From assembly GCA_014376435.1 (NCBI GenBank), contig JACMRL010000035.1, positions 1 to 64,000 of the forward strand: a DNA stretch of 64,000 bases, read 5' to 3'. Position numbers and translations under genes: made by a program. The number at the start of each line of letters is the position of its first letter. Position 1 is the first letter of the stretch. The notes below the pieces were generated by a model. It was not told the origin of the DNA, searched no databases, and saw only the letters and a list, made by a program, of their open reading frames with translations. Positions 37,759 to 46,111 of the stretch are shown here, piece by piece. This DNA is from Bdellovibrio sp. GTDB taxonomy: Bacteria; Bdellovibrionota; Bdellovibrionia; Bdellovibrionales; Bdellovibrionaceae.

Positions 37759-37817
37759 ATGCAAGCTAGCTGCGCTGATTGGGTTAGCTAGCTGCGGGAT
37801 TAAATCCGCAGTTCGAA
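37734..37817 (-). promoter_or_regulatory. Structured RNA leader of the flp pilin gene
   Basis: Read on the minus strand, three elements precede the pilin ATG. First, CTGCGG/CCGCAG (37792-37811) makes a hairpin. Second, two copies of AGCTAGCT lie within the repeat AGCTAGCTGCG (37764-37774 and 37786-37796) and can pair with each other. Third, AGCCTCC/GGAGGCT (about 37740-37758) forms a stem followed by seven Ts that run into ATG. The last hairpin is both terminator-like and covers the GGAGG ribosome site. Confidence 0.75.
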
Positions 37818-38255
37818 TTACTTCTTTTTACCGGCTACCTTTTTTTTAGCAGGCGGGGCCGCTTTTATAGGAGCGGTCTTTTTTGTCGGGGCCGCTTTAG
37901 CTATCGGTTTTACGGCAGCTGGTTTAGGGGGTATCACAGCTTTTTTAATTTGAACGGTGATATCTTTTTTTACTGGCGCAGCTACTTTAGCGGCTTCAAC
38001 TTTTTTTGCGGCCGCTTCTAATTTCTTAGCGGGCTGAGCATCTTGTTTTTCTTTTAACTTCTTAGCTTTGCGAACGCCTACGATGCGCTCCATGATTTCG
38101 TAAGCTTCTTTTTGTAAGTCATTTTCAAAAATGAAGCGGTAAAAGCCTTCAATTTCAGGACTTTGGCGGAATTTTTTTACGGAAGTCGGCATGCTTTCGG
38201 ATTGAACAAAATCAATCGAGTTTCCGTCTTTTGAAAGTTTCACTTTATCTGCCAC
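37818..38255 (-). CDS. Small protein with a histone-H1-like Lys/Ala/Pro-rich tail
   Basis: 145 residues. The start is GTG at 38255, chosen because GGGAGGG lies five bases upstream. Residues 1-75 form a short folded region (FRQSPEIEGFYRFIFENDLQ). The rest is a basic tail of Lys, Ala and Pro with KKT/AKK repeats, like eukaryotic histone H1 tails and bacterial nucleoid proteins. DNA or RNA binding is plausible but inferred from composition only. It lies just upstream of flp on the same strand. Confidence 0.7.
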   Translation of the reverse strand: MADKVKLSKDGNSIDFVQSESMPTSVKKFRQSPEIEGFYRFIFENDLQKEAYEIMERIVGVRKAKKLKEKQDAQPAKKLEAAAKKVEAAKVAAPVKKDITVQIKKAVIPPKPAAVKPIAKAAPTKKTAPIKAAPPAKKKVAGKKK

Positions 38256-38387
38256 AAGAACCCTCCCTTTGAGAATGAGAATAAAATGCAATCTAATCTA
38301 ATGACGTAGACGGGTCAAGCATCAAGCTAGTATATAAGTCGTTGATTTTCTTTAAGTTTCAGATCATTTTAAAGTCGGGTGGTGCGT

Positions 38388-39242
38388 ATGATTGAATTGA
38401 AGGGTAAGCCCGTCGCGGATTTCATTTACCAACAAATTACGAGCGAGCTACAGAGCTGGAAATCTTCGGGTTGGAGCCTTCCGCATTTAGCCGTAATCTT
38501 AGTGGGCGCAGACCCGGCCAGCCAAGTCTACGTTCAGCATAAACAAAAAGCCTGTGAAAAATTGGGTTTTAAATCTAGCCTGGTTCAACTCGCTGAAAAT
38601 ATCACTGAAAAAGATCTAACTGAAAAAATAAAACAATTAAACTCTGACTCTTCAATCGATGGCATTTTGATGCAGCTACCTTTACCAACACATTTAGATG
38701 CAAAAAAATTTTCTGATCTGATTGCAAAAGAAAAAGATGCGGACGCATTAACTAGTTCCTCTTTGGGATTATTAGTTACGGGTCAACAAATTATCGCGTC
38801 TTGCACTCCGTTTGGAATTATCGAGATGTTAGACTTCTATAAACTGAATGTGGCGAAAAAAAATGTTTTGGTGATTGGCCGTAGCTTAATCGTGGGACTC
38901 CCACTATTTCATTTATTAACTCAAAAAAATGCCACGGTTACTTTGGCGCATTCCCAAACGGTAGATTTAAAAAGTCGTCTGAAAGAATTTGATTTTGTTT
39001 TTGTAGCGATTGGTAAGCCTGAATATTTTAAACCTACTGATTTTAAAAAAGATGCGGTTGTTATTGACGTGGGTATTCACCGACTAGAAAACGGGCTCGT
39101 CGGAGACGTGAGTAGTGCGGGTGCGGCTGAACATTTATCGGCTTTCACTCCCGTACCGGGCGGTGTAGGGCCTACAACGATCGCATTATTAATGCGAAAT
39201 ACTTTTAAATTAGCCGAAAAAAATAGAAAGTTCGCAACATGA
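38388..39242 (+). CDS. folD: Bifunctional methylenetetrahydrofolate dehydrogenase/cyclohydrolase FolD
   Basis: 284 residues from ATG 38388 (GTG codons just upstream are in frame but poorer). Catalytic region YVQHKQKACEKLGF (Tyr48, Lys52), DGILMQLPLP, the NADP site VIGRSLIVGLPL and TPVPGGVGPTTIALL are present. It interconverts 5,10-methylene- and 10-formyl-tetrahydrofolate and would use one-carbon units produced by the glycine cleavage system also encoded in this window. Overlaps the next gene by 4 bp. Confidence 0.95.
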   Translation: MIELKGKPVADFIYQQITSELQSWKSSGWSLPHLAVILVGADPASQVYVQHKQKACEKLGFKSSLVQLAENITEKDLTEKIKQLNSDSSIDGILMQLPLPTHLDAKKFSDLIAKEKDADALTSSSLGLLVTGQQIIASCTPFGIIEMLDFYKLNVAKKNVLVIGRSLIVGLPLFHLLTQKNATVTLAHSQTVDLKSRLKEFDFVFVAIGKPEYFKPTDFKKDAVVIDVGIHRLENGLVGDVSSAGAAEHLSAFTPVPGGVGPTTIALLMRNTFKLAEKNRKFAT

Positions 39243-40276
39243 ACGAACTTTTAAAAAACCACTGGTACCTAGCCGTACCTTCGGCAAAATTAGCAAAAAC
39301 TAAAATGTTATCTTTAGAAATTATGGGCGAGCCTATTTTATTCTTTAGAAAATCCACGGGTGAAGTCAGCGCAATTCGTGATATTTGCCCACACCGCGGA
39401 ATTCCCCTTAAGTTTGGTCGCGTGGTTGAGGATAAAGTTGAATGCCCTTATCATGGTTGGAAGTTTGATGGCGGCGGCGTCTGCCGCGAAATCCCCTCGT
39501 TAACTAGTGAGCAAAAATTAGACTGTACTAAAATTAAAATTAAATCTTATTCGTTGATCGAACAATACGGGGGGATTTGGATTTTTATGGGCGATGCTGA
39601 TTTTGATGAGACTTTAGCTCCACGACCACCTGTCTTTAGTGATATCGATCCATTTTCTACGCCAAACCTTTGTGACATTGTACTTTTCCCGTGTCATATC
39701 GATCATGCGGTGATCGGTCTCATGGACCCTGCGCACGGTCCTTATGTACACCAAAGTTGGTTTTGGAGAACTTCAAAATCTGCTTACGAAAAACGTAAAA
39801 ACTTTGGCCCAGTTGATTATGGTTTTCAAATGAAGCGGCACAAGCCTTCAAAAAATTCTAAAGCATATAAAATTTTGGGTGGCGAGCCCACGACAGAAAT
39901 TACTTTTCGTATTCCTGGCACCCGCGTTGAACACGTACAAGTTGGTAAACGCAGTTTCTATTCGCTAACGGCTTTAATGCCTTTATCCGAAAACAAAACT
40001 CAAGTGGTGCAAATGGTTTTTTGGAATATCCCTTGGCTATCTTTAGCCAAACCACTGGTTAAACGATTTGGTAAAACCTTCCTGGGGCAAGATTTAGATG
40101 CCGTTACGAAACAGCAAGAGGGTTTAAAATACGATCCTTCTCTAATGTTAATCAATGATTCTGATACGCAAGCTAAATGGTATTTCGCTTTGAAAAAAGA
40201 GTGGAATGAAAGTTTAGAACAAAAAAGAAGTTTCCAGAATCCGGTTAAAGACGTCACTTTATCTTGGAAAAGTTAA
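39239..40276 (+). CDS. Rieske 2Fe-2S oxygenase (aromatic-ring-hydroxylating/PaO-like)
   Basis: 345 residues. The Rieske motif is Cys50-Pro-His52 and Cys69-x-x-His72 (CPHRGIP... CPYHGWKF). The catalytic domain has GLMDPAHGPYVHQSW, which fits the Asp/His/His mononuclear iron site. It would need a reductase, not seen nearby. The ATGA overlap with folD and the 4-bp gap to the methyltransferase gene indicate one operon. The substrate is not evident. Confidence 0.85.
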   Translation: MNELLKNHWYLAVPSAKLAKTKMLSLEIMGEPILFFRKSTGEVSAIRDICPHRGIPLKFGRVVEDKVECPYHGWKFDGGGVCREIPSLTSEQKLDCTKIKIKSYSLIEQYGGIWIFMGDADFDETLAPRPPVFSDIDPFSTPNLCDIVLFPCHIDHAVIGLMDPAHGPYVHQSWFWRTSKSAYEKRKNFGPVDYGFQMKRHKPSKNSKAYKILGGEPTTEITFRIPGTRVEHVQVGKRSFYSLTALMPLSENKTQVVQMVFWNIPWLSLAKPLVKRFGKTFLGQDLDAVTKQQEGLKYDPSLMLINDSDTQAKWYFALKKEWNESLEQKRSFQNPVKDVTLSWKS

Positions 40277-40280
40277 TCTT

Positions 40281-41591
40281 ATGAAAATTTGGAAATTAAA
40301 AAAAGGTCATGATGCTAGATTACGTTCCAGACACCCTTGGGTTTTTTCGAATGAGCTTTTAGACAGCCCAAAAAGTATCAAACCCGGAGAGCCCGTAGAG
40401 ATTCAAGATATTCAAGGTAACTTTATGGCTAGGGGTTACGGCAATCCCCACTCTTTAATTTCTTTTCGTGCGATTAGTTTTTTAGCAAAAGATGAAAACC
40501 CAACGGCGCCAGAATTTTTAACTGAGCGCTTGGTGCAAGCCTGGATCTACCGCCAAAAATGTGGATTTCATAAAAGCTTTAGGCTTTGTTACTCTGAAGT
40601 AGATCAAATGCCTGGATTAGTTTTAGACCGTTACATCATACTTAAAGGTGAAGTTGAATACCAAGTTTTTTCTTTTCAACTTTTAACTTCGGGTATGGAC
40701 TTAGCCTTTCAGAGCAATCAAAACTGGGAAACAATTCTTAAAAAATTAGTCGAACAAAGTCTTAAGTTCGAATTAAGTAAAATTGATTGGGATCATACTT
40801 TAATTTTGCAGCGGAACGATGTGAATATCCGCAAGCTTGAAGGCATTCCCGTAGAAGAAGCCAAGATTTTAAAAACGGTGGGTGACGAAGACTTAACCAA
40901 CGTTGAGATTCTAGTGCAAAACGTTTTAGATAGTCACAAAACAATTTCTTTTAGCGTTAATTTGATTGATGGCCAAAAAACTGGTTTTTTCTTGGATCAA
41001 ACTTTTAACATGAAGCTTCTGCTTGAACATTTGTCGCAGCAAAAAGATTTTTTACGTACGAAAAAAATTCGTATACTAGATCTGTGCTGCTATATGGGTC
41101 AGTGGTCAGCACAAATCGTGGCCAATTTAAAATCTTGGGGAGTTGACTGCGAAGTTCACTTAGTCGATGTATCTGAAATGGCTTTAGCGAAAGCTAAGCA
41201 GAATGTTGAGAAATACCAAGTTCATGTTTTTACGCATAAAAAAGACGTTTTAAACTTAGCCGATATGACTGAGACAAATTTTGATATTATTATTTCTGAT
41301 CCACCCGCGTTTGTGAAAAACAAAAAAGATATTCACCAAGGTTTGCACGCCTATTTCAAACTGAATGCTCAAGCATTTAAGATGTGTGCTCCAGGCGCCG
41401 TCGTCGTTTCTTGTACCTGCTCGGGATTAGTTCAGTTAGAGGATTTTAAAGATTCACTTCGTAAATCAATTTTAAGATCTGGAAAAAATGCTAGATGCGT
41501 GGTCTTCGGAGGGCAGGGCTGGGATCACCCAACCCTGATGAATTTTCCCGAAGGATTCTATCTAAAAATGGTCATGCACCAAGTGGATTAG
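40281..41591 (+). CDS. rlmI: RlmI-like class I rRNA (cytosine-C5) methyltransferase
   Basis: 436 residues. N-terminal PUA-type region (RLRSRHPWVFSNEL), then a Rossmann methyltransferase fold with motif I DLCCYMGQWS, motif IV SDPPAFVKNK and a Cys motif SCTCSG (VSCTCSGLV). This matches the RlmI family that methylates 23S rRNA. The middle region is somewhat longer than usual for the family. Third gene of the folD operon. Its end overlaps the convergent coiled-coil gene by 20 bp. Confidence 0.88.
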   Translation: MKIWKLKKGHDARLRSRHPWVFSNELLDSPKSIKPGEPVEIQDIQGNFMARGYGNPHSLISFRAISFLAKDENPTAPEFLTERLVQAWIYRQKCGFHKSFRLCYSEVDQMPGLVLDRYIILKGEVEYQVFSFQLLTSGMDLAFQSNQNWETILKKLVEQSLKFELSKIDWDHTLILQRNDVNIRKLEGIPVEEAKILKTVGDEDLTNVEILVQNVLDSHKTISFSVNLIDGQKTGFFLDQTFNMKLLLEHLSQQKDFLRTKKIRILDLCCYMGQWSAQIVANLKSWGVDCEVHLVDVSEMALAKAKQNVEKYQVHVFTHKKDVLNLADMTETNFDIIISDPPAFVKNKKDIHQGLHAYFKLNAQAFKMCAPGAVVVSCTCSGLVQLEDFKDSLRKSILRSGKNARCVVFGGQGWDHPTLMNFPEGFYLKMVMHQVD

Positions 41592-42402
41592 CTCCTAAAG
41601 CCTGTGCCTGCTGAGCTAACATCTGTTTTTGGTATTGAGTCATCTTGTTAATATAATCTTTTAAAGAGTAGTTTTCTTGTTTGTAAAGATCGACCTGAGT
41701 TTTCACTTGGGTCAATTCGCCGTTCACATTTAACAAATCATTTTGCGAACGATCAAAAGAAAGTTTTAACTCTACGATTTTGTTTTCGGCGACCGACATT
41801 AAGTGCTGAATCGTTTCACCTTGCTCGATGGTCGTTTTGTCTAATTCACCCATGCCGACTTCTAATTCGTTAATTTTTTGATTAAGTTCATCAACCTGGG
41901 CTTCTTTAGTCTTAATTTCCGTCATCAACACTTCATTGGTGTTCAGCAGCTCATTTTTTTCTTTAGTCATCTGCCGCTTCATTGATTCATAATTTTCTTG
42001 GTGAATTTTGCGATCTTCTAGTTGAGCTTGCAGTGCACGTGTCTTAATTTCTTGAATTTCTAACTGCAATTTTAACGAAAGATCTAGTGATCTAGCTAAA
42101 TCAGTAGAAAGTTTTGAATTGTGTCCGCGCTCTTGATTTAGTAGTTCAGTTAATTCTTGCACGCGCATACTTAAATCTGAATTTGAAGTTGTCATCTGTT
42201 GTAGCGTGTGAATTTTAAGTTGCATATCTTCGTGCGTAGCTAACAAATCGTATTGAAAGTTTTTAACTTGATTGTGCATCTTTTCTAATTGAGCCACGCG
42301 GTCTTTTGAAGACTTTGTTTCTTCAACCTGCGAAAGTTCATTCAACTTTGTGCAGATCTCGTTAAATATTTTTTCATGTTCTGGCATTTGAGTTAATTCC
42401 AT
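41572..42402 (-). CDS. Cytoplasmic coiled-coil protein
   Basis: 276 residues from ATG 42402, with AGGGAAG upstream. Almost the entire protein is heptad-like Leu/Glu/Gln/Lys sequence (about 15-255) without signal or membrane segment, and it ends in a short Gln/Ala tail. A scaffold or filament-like role is possible; no family recognised. Confidence 0.65.
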   Translation of the reverse strand: MELTQMPEHEKIFNEICTKLNELSQVEETKSSKDRVAQLEKMHNQVKNFQYDLLATHEDMQLKIHTLQQMTTSNSDLSMRVQELTELLNQERGHNSKLSTDLARSLDLSLKLQLEIQEIKTRALQAQLEDRKIHQENYESMKRQMTKEKNELLNTNEVLMTEIKTKEAQVDELNQKINELEVGMGELDKTTIEQGETIQHLMSVAENKIVELKLSFDRSQNDLLNVNGELTQVKTQVDLYKQENYSLKDYINKMTQYQKQMLAQQAQALGANPLGA

Positions 42403-42500
42403 AGACTTCCCTGTCATTTTGTTTACTTAAGTCTAGTGGAGTTGCCTAAAAATGACTAGAGCTTCGCCCAGCTAAAAGCAAAACTCGCTATTGGTCTAGA

Positions 42501-42528
42501 TTGACCCTGGAAACCTAGAAGTCATAAT
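42501..42528 (+). promoter_or_regulatory. Sigma-70-like promoter before the polysaccharide genes
   Basis: TTGACC (42501-42506) and CATAAT (42523-42528) are separated by 16 bp and lie just upstream of the SLBB gene ATG at 42546. TCTAGA overlaps the -35 region. Five-of-six matches to each consensus box make this the clearest promoter I found. Confidence 0.55.
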
Positions 42529-42545
42529 AAAGAACAGAGGTTGAT

Positions 42546-43046
42546 ATGTATCAAAAAATGATCCGCGTTGGAATGGGCATTCTATTTTTATTGCAAACAC
42601 AAATTGCGCACGCAGAAGGAAACTATTTTGAAGTTAAAGAACCGCAGCGGGCTTCCGAATATATTTATCGCTCTTCTCCAAAAGAAAGCTTGATTGGAGT
42701 ACAGTTAATTGGAGCGGTACAGAAACCAGGCCTATACTACATTCCGACAAATACCGACATTCTAAAGTTAATTACACTAGCGGGTGGAACTGAAGATGCA
42801 GATTTAAGTAATATTTTAGTTCGAAAAATTGATCCGACTCAATCGGGTGTTTTTGAATTAGATGTTAAAAAGCTGATGAAATCTTCGGCGGACGCCAAGC
42901 CATTTCGTTTAGCTCAAGATGATTTTGTTTACATTCCTAAAAAAGAACCTTGGATTTCAAATGAAGTTTCCCGCACAATTACCATTGTATCTCTATTAAC
43001 CAGCATCGTATTAACTTCTATTTTAATTGAAAAATACGCCAAATAA
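42546..43046 (+). CDS. SLBB-domain protein, polysaccharide export-like
   Basis: 166 residues: a signal peptide (ending AHAE), an SLBB beta-grasp domain (VQLIGAVQKPGLYYIPTNTD, LAGGTEDAD), and one C-terminal membrane helix (about 143-161). Wza-type exporters are longer and have a separate N-terminal export domain, which is missing here. AGAGG precedes the ATG. The O-antigen-ligase-like gene follows after 3 bp. Confidence 0.8.
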   Translation: MYQKMIRVGMGILFLLQTQIAHAEGNYFEVKEPQRASEYIYRSSPKESLIGVQLIGAVQKPGLYYIPTNTDILKLITLAGGTEDADLSNILVRKIDPTQSGVFELDVKKLMKSSADAKPFRLAQDDFVYIPKKEPWISNEVSRTITIVSLLTSIVLTSILIEKYAK

Positions 43047-43049
43047 ACG

Positions 43050-44312
43050 GTGATATTTTTTTTATTAGTTCTTATTTTTATTTCAAAAATTTCTTTGGCA
43101 TTTTTGCCTGGCATGCCCCGCGAATTGGGGCCGATCATTTTTCAAAGTGGCTTACATCCCTACGTTAACATAGCGCTAAATATGATATTTGGCGGATTGT
43201 TCTGTCTTCATTGGCTGTGGAAGGCAAATCCCTTATACAGCCAAGCCAGATTTTACCGTTTTTTTATTTTTGTAACTAGTATCTATTTGCTATCAATTAC
43301 TCTTTTACAGGCCTTATTTGTTAATGGCGATAATTCTTTGGTGCTACAAATGGCTTCGGCGATTATGGCAGTATTTACTATTTTTTTATATGGGCGGGTT
43401 ATTCCAACATCTTTAACTCCGCAAAAATTTGTCGAGATTGTTAAAAAGATTACGGTGGCCTGTTGTTGGATTAGTTTGGTGTTGTTAATTATCTCGCCGG
43501 ATACAAGCTTTAAAGGCAGTCGATTTATCGGAGTTTTTAAGCACATTCCACATATGGTTAGTTGTGCGACGATTGCCTGTTTTACATTGTTCTATTTTAT
43601 CTTTTCAAAAAAATTGAAACGTACTCATCACATCTTACAGTGGCTACATTTTTTAGTAGCGTTGTTTCTACTAATTCTGACAGGAACACGCTCTTCTTTA
43701 GCCGCGGTTTTTTTAGGAATGTTTTTGTGTATGATCTTTTTCGGCGCTAAAACAGCTGGTAATCGGATGTTAAAATCTTCAATCGCGATCAGTGGCTTAT
43801 TGATTGTCATATTTTTTGGTATCAATATTTCTAACTATGCGGTCGGATTAGCTCGAGGCGAAGAATCAATCGGGCAACGGGCAGCCCAAGATGGTTTAGA
43901 ATCCCGCTGGCAAGAGGTCGAACGTGGATTTGAAATTTTTCAAAAAAATCAGTGGCTAGGACAAGGTTTATTATCCAAGTTTTCTACGGCAAACGATGCA
44001 GATATTGCGGGCTATAATGCGAACAAAGACCCACATAATATTATTATTTCGGCCGGAGTACTGGGCGGCTGGGGTTTGATTTTTTTGTGTGTATACGGAT
44101 TTTCGGCCTTGGGAGTTGCAAGCTTTAAAACTTTATTTTCAAAAAGCGATGCCTTAAAAATAATTTCGATCTATGTTCTAACCCACTTGCCTATTTTATT
44201 CATTTATCATATTCATTTGTCTATTGGGGGAATCGCAGATCGAATTTACTGGATTGCTTTCGGGTACATGGCACTTAAAGAAAGCGATGTTTTAGCAGAT
44301 GATCAAAAATAA
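43050..44312 (+). CDS. O-antigen ligase/polymerase-like membrane protein
   Basis: 420 residues, about 11-12 hydrophobic segments. A GTGTRSSL-like LTGTRSSLAAVFLG, a large periplasmic loop, and DPHNIIISAG are the typical Wzy_C/WaaL signatures. It would join or polymerise lipid-linked glycans at the periplasmic face. GTG 43050 keeps the first membrane helix; the next ATG would remove it. The 3' end overlaps the transporter gene by 14 bp. Confidence 0.85.
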   Translation: MIFFLLVLIFISKISLAFLPGMPRELGPIIFQSGLHPYVNIALNMIFGGLFCLHWLWKANPLYSQARFYRFFIFVTSIYLLSITLLQALFVNGDNSLVLQMASAIMAVFTIFLYGRVIPTSLTPQKFVEIVKKITVACCWISLVLLIISPDTSFKGSRFIGVFKHIPHMVSCATIACFTLFYFIFSKKLKRTHHILQWLHFLVALFLLILTGTRSSLAAVFLGMFLCMIFFGAKTAGNRMLKSSIAISGLLIVIFFGINISNYAVGLARGEESIGQRAAQDGLESRWQEVERGFEIFQKNQWLGQGLLSKFSTANDADIAGYNANKDPHNIIISAGVLGGWGLIFLCVYGFSALGVASFKTLFSKSDALKIISIYVLTHLPILFIYHIHLSIGGIADRIYWIAFGYMALKESDVLADDQK

Positions 44313-45573
44313 ATTACGTCCGATCTTTTATGGACTCGGCGAGCTCGGTCCTGCTAGCATTGATATCTTTTTAAAAGTTTACCTACTTATTTATTTCAAC
44401 AGTGTTTTAGGCTTATCCGCTTCTTGGACTAGCCTGGCAATTGGCGCAAGCGTGATGTGGGATGCCGTGGTTGATCCCTGGATTGGCATTTACAGCGATT
44501 CTTATTATCGTAAAAATGGAAATCGCAAAAGTATACTATACGTCGCAACCTTTTTCATTTGTTTGTTTTTTATTATGCTGTGGAGGTTAAATACAAGCCA
44601 TGAATGGTTGACCTTGGTGTTACTGTTTTTTATCTCTTCTTTTCTTAATTCTGCGATTTCTCTTTTTTCAGTGCCATTTTATGCGATTGCGAATGATCTA
44701 GAGCATGATAATGAAAAAAGAAAAATTTGGATTGGCAGTCGGCTTGTTAATTTCAACGTTGGTTCATTTATAGGTTTGGCGGTACCCGCATTATTTTTAA
44801 CGAAAACGCAAGAGGCCACTCAGTCTCAACCGTATTTAAATTCGGTTTATGTTTTAGCACTGATTACTTTTATCACGTGCATATTTGCGACTTACACGGT
44901 TTACAACTCAAAAGAAGTTAAGGCGATCGAACCTGAGTATACATCGAAGTCGCAATCGTTAGCGTTTTTACTAAAAGACAAAAAATTTTTTCAAATTATT
45001 TCAGCCTTCTTTGTTGTGAATTGTGGGTTAGGGCTGAATTCGACTTTGGCTTTATATTATTACAAGCTGTATTTAGAATTTACGGAAAAGCAGACCCAGA
45101 CAATCTTGGTAGGATTTTTGTTAGTATTTACAGTCTCAATTCCACTATGGGTAGTTTTAACAAAGTTTTACAATAAGCAAAAATTAATTGTGGCTTCGGC
45201 AACAATGTTAGGTGTGTCGACGATCGCCACTTTTCCGCATTTTAAAAATGTAGATTTTTGGATTGTTTTTTCGGTTGCGAGCATTTTTTGCGGAATTTTA
45301 ATTGGTGTAGCGGTCGTATTAGAAATTTTTCTTTCTGATTTTTTGAAAGAAAAAGAAGATAATTTAAAACAAATTGTTTCTGGTCAATATTTAGGGTTAT
45401 GGAAAATGTCGTCAAAGGTTTCGCGCGCGGTGGCGATTGCTTTAGCGGGACCCATTATTGATGCTTCCGTTGGAAATCCACAGCTTCTGGCAAATTATTT
45501 TGGTGGAGTCGTGGGATTCTTTTTCTTAATATCAGCAGTTATCATGGTATTTCCGATTAGGCAGAAAAATTAA
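44299..45573 (+). CDS. MFS_2/GPH-family sugar:cation symporter-like transporter
   Basis: 424 residues, about 12 transmembrane helices. N-terminal YGLGELGPASIDIFLKVYLL and the motif WDAVVDPWIGIYSD match the glycoside-pentoside-hexuronide (MFS_2) type. The substrate is unknown. Its overlap with the ligase gene suggests a carrier or flippase-like role in the same glycan pathway. A small unknown gene converges, overlapping its end by 4 bp. Confidence 0.82.
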   Translation: MIKNKLRPIFYGLGELGPASIDIFLKVYLLIYFNSVLGLSASWTSLAIGASVMWDAVVDPWIGIYSDSYYRKNGNRKSILYVATFFICLFFIMLWRLNTSHEWLTLVLLFFISSFLNSAISLFSVPFYAIANDLEHDNEKRKIWIGSRLVNFNVGSFIGLAVPALFLTKTQEATQSQPYLNSVYVLALITFITCIFATYTVYNSKEVKAIEPEYTSKSQSLAFLLKDKKFFQIISAFFVVNCGLGLNSTLALYYYKLYLEFTEKQTQTILVGFLLVFTVSIPLWVVLTKFYNKQKLIVASATMLGVSTIATFPHFKNVDFWIVFSVASIFCGILIGVAVVLEIFLSDFLKEKEDNLKQIVSGQYLGLWKMSSKVSRAVAIALAGPIIDASVGNPQLLANYFGGVVGFFFLISAVIMVFPIRQKN

Positions 45574-46082
45574 TTGTCTTTATCGCCGTAATTGCGAAAA
45601 GCGAAAAATAAAAGTGAAGTGGTTGATAAACTAAAAAAGAACCAAACCCAAACACCGCTTACTCGGTCGGGATGTTGTGTCGATTCAAGCCCGAAAAAAT
45701 AAACGGCTGTTTTAATAATAATCATTGATTGAAAAAAGGCCCAAATATACTTAAAAAGTTGCCAGAAAATTTTTTGTTCTTCGGTACGTTTCGCTTTAGG
45801 CTTTTTCATCACCATGGGATGACCCCAAGAATTATTCTCTACAAAATCACGTATAACGTTGGCCCAAACGGTCTGGCGTGGGTGAATGGCTAAACTTTGC
45901 CCTAACAAGTGCGCGGCTTTTTGCGTGATTGCTAAGCGCCGATCGTATTCAAAGTAGCCCTGCAGATGAGTGGTTAAATCACTCCAGTAAGTTTTAGAAA
46001 TTTGCACTACATAATCTTCATCTGCCGCGTTATGCGAGCAGTGCGATGTAAAATAGTCAGAAAATTCTTTTTCAGTTTTCAC
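45570..46082 (-). CDS. Two-helix membrane protein of unknown function
   Basis: 170 residues from GTG 46082 with no clear ribosome site. A soluble N-terminal ~115 residues (with HPRQTVWANVIRDFVENNSW) leads to two transmembrane helices at about 115-131 and 143-163 and a short cytoplasmic tail. No family recognised. Divergent from the CLC gene. Confidence 0.6.
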   Translation of the reverse strand: MKTEKEFSDYFTSHCSHNAADEDYVVQISKTYWSDLTTHLQGYFEYDRRLAITQKAAHLLGQSLAIHPRQTVWANVIRDFVENNSWGHPMVMKKPKAKRTEEQKIFWQLFKYIWAFFQSMIIIKTAVYFFGLESTQHPDRVSGVWVWFFFSLSTTSLLFFAFRNYGDKDN

Positions 46083-46111
46083 TGCAAATTGTGTATCATC
46101 ATTTTTATATT

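Noticed and set aside
37734-37817. Cyclic-di-GMP (GEMM) riboswitch before flp
   Set aside because: The ACGCAAAG-type core and tetraloop receptor motifs of the class are missing.
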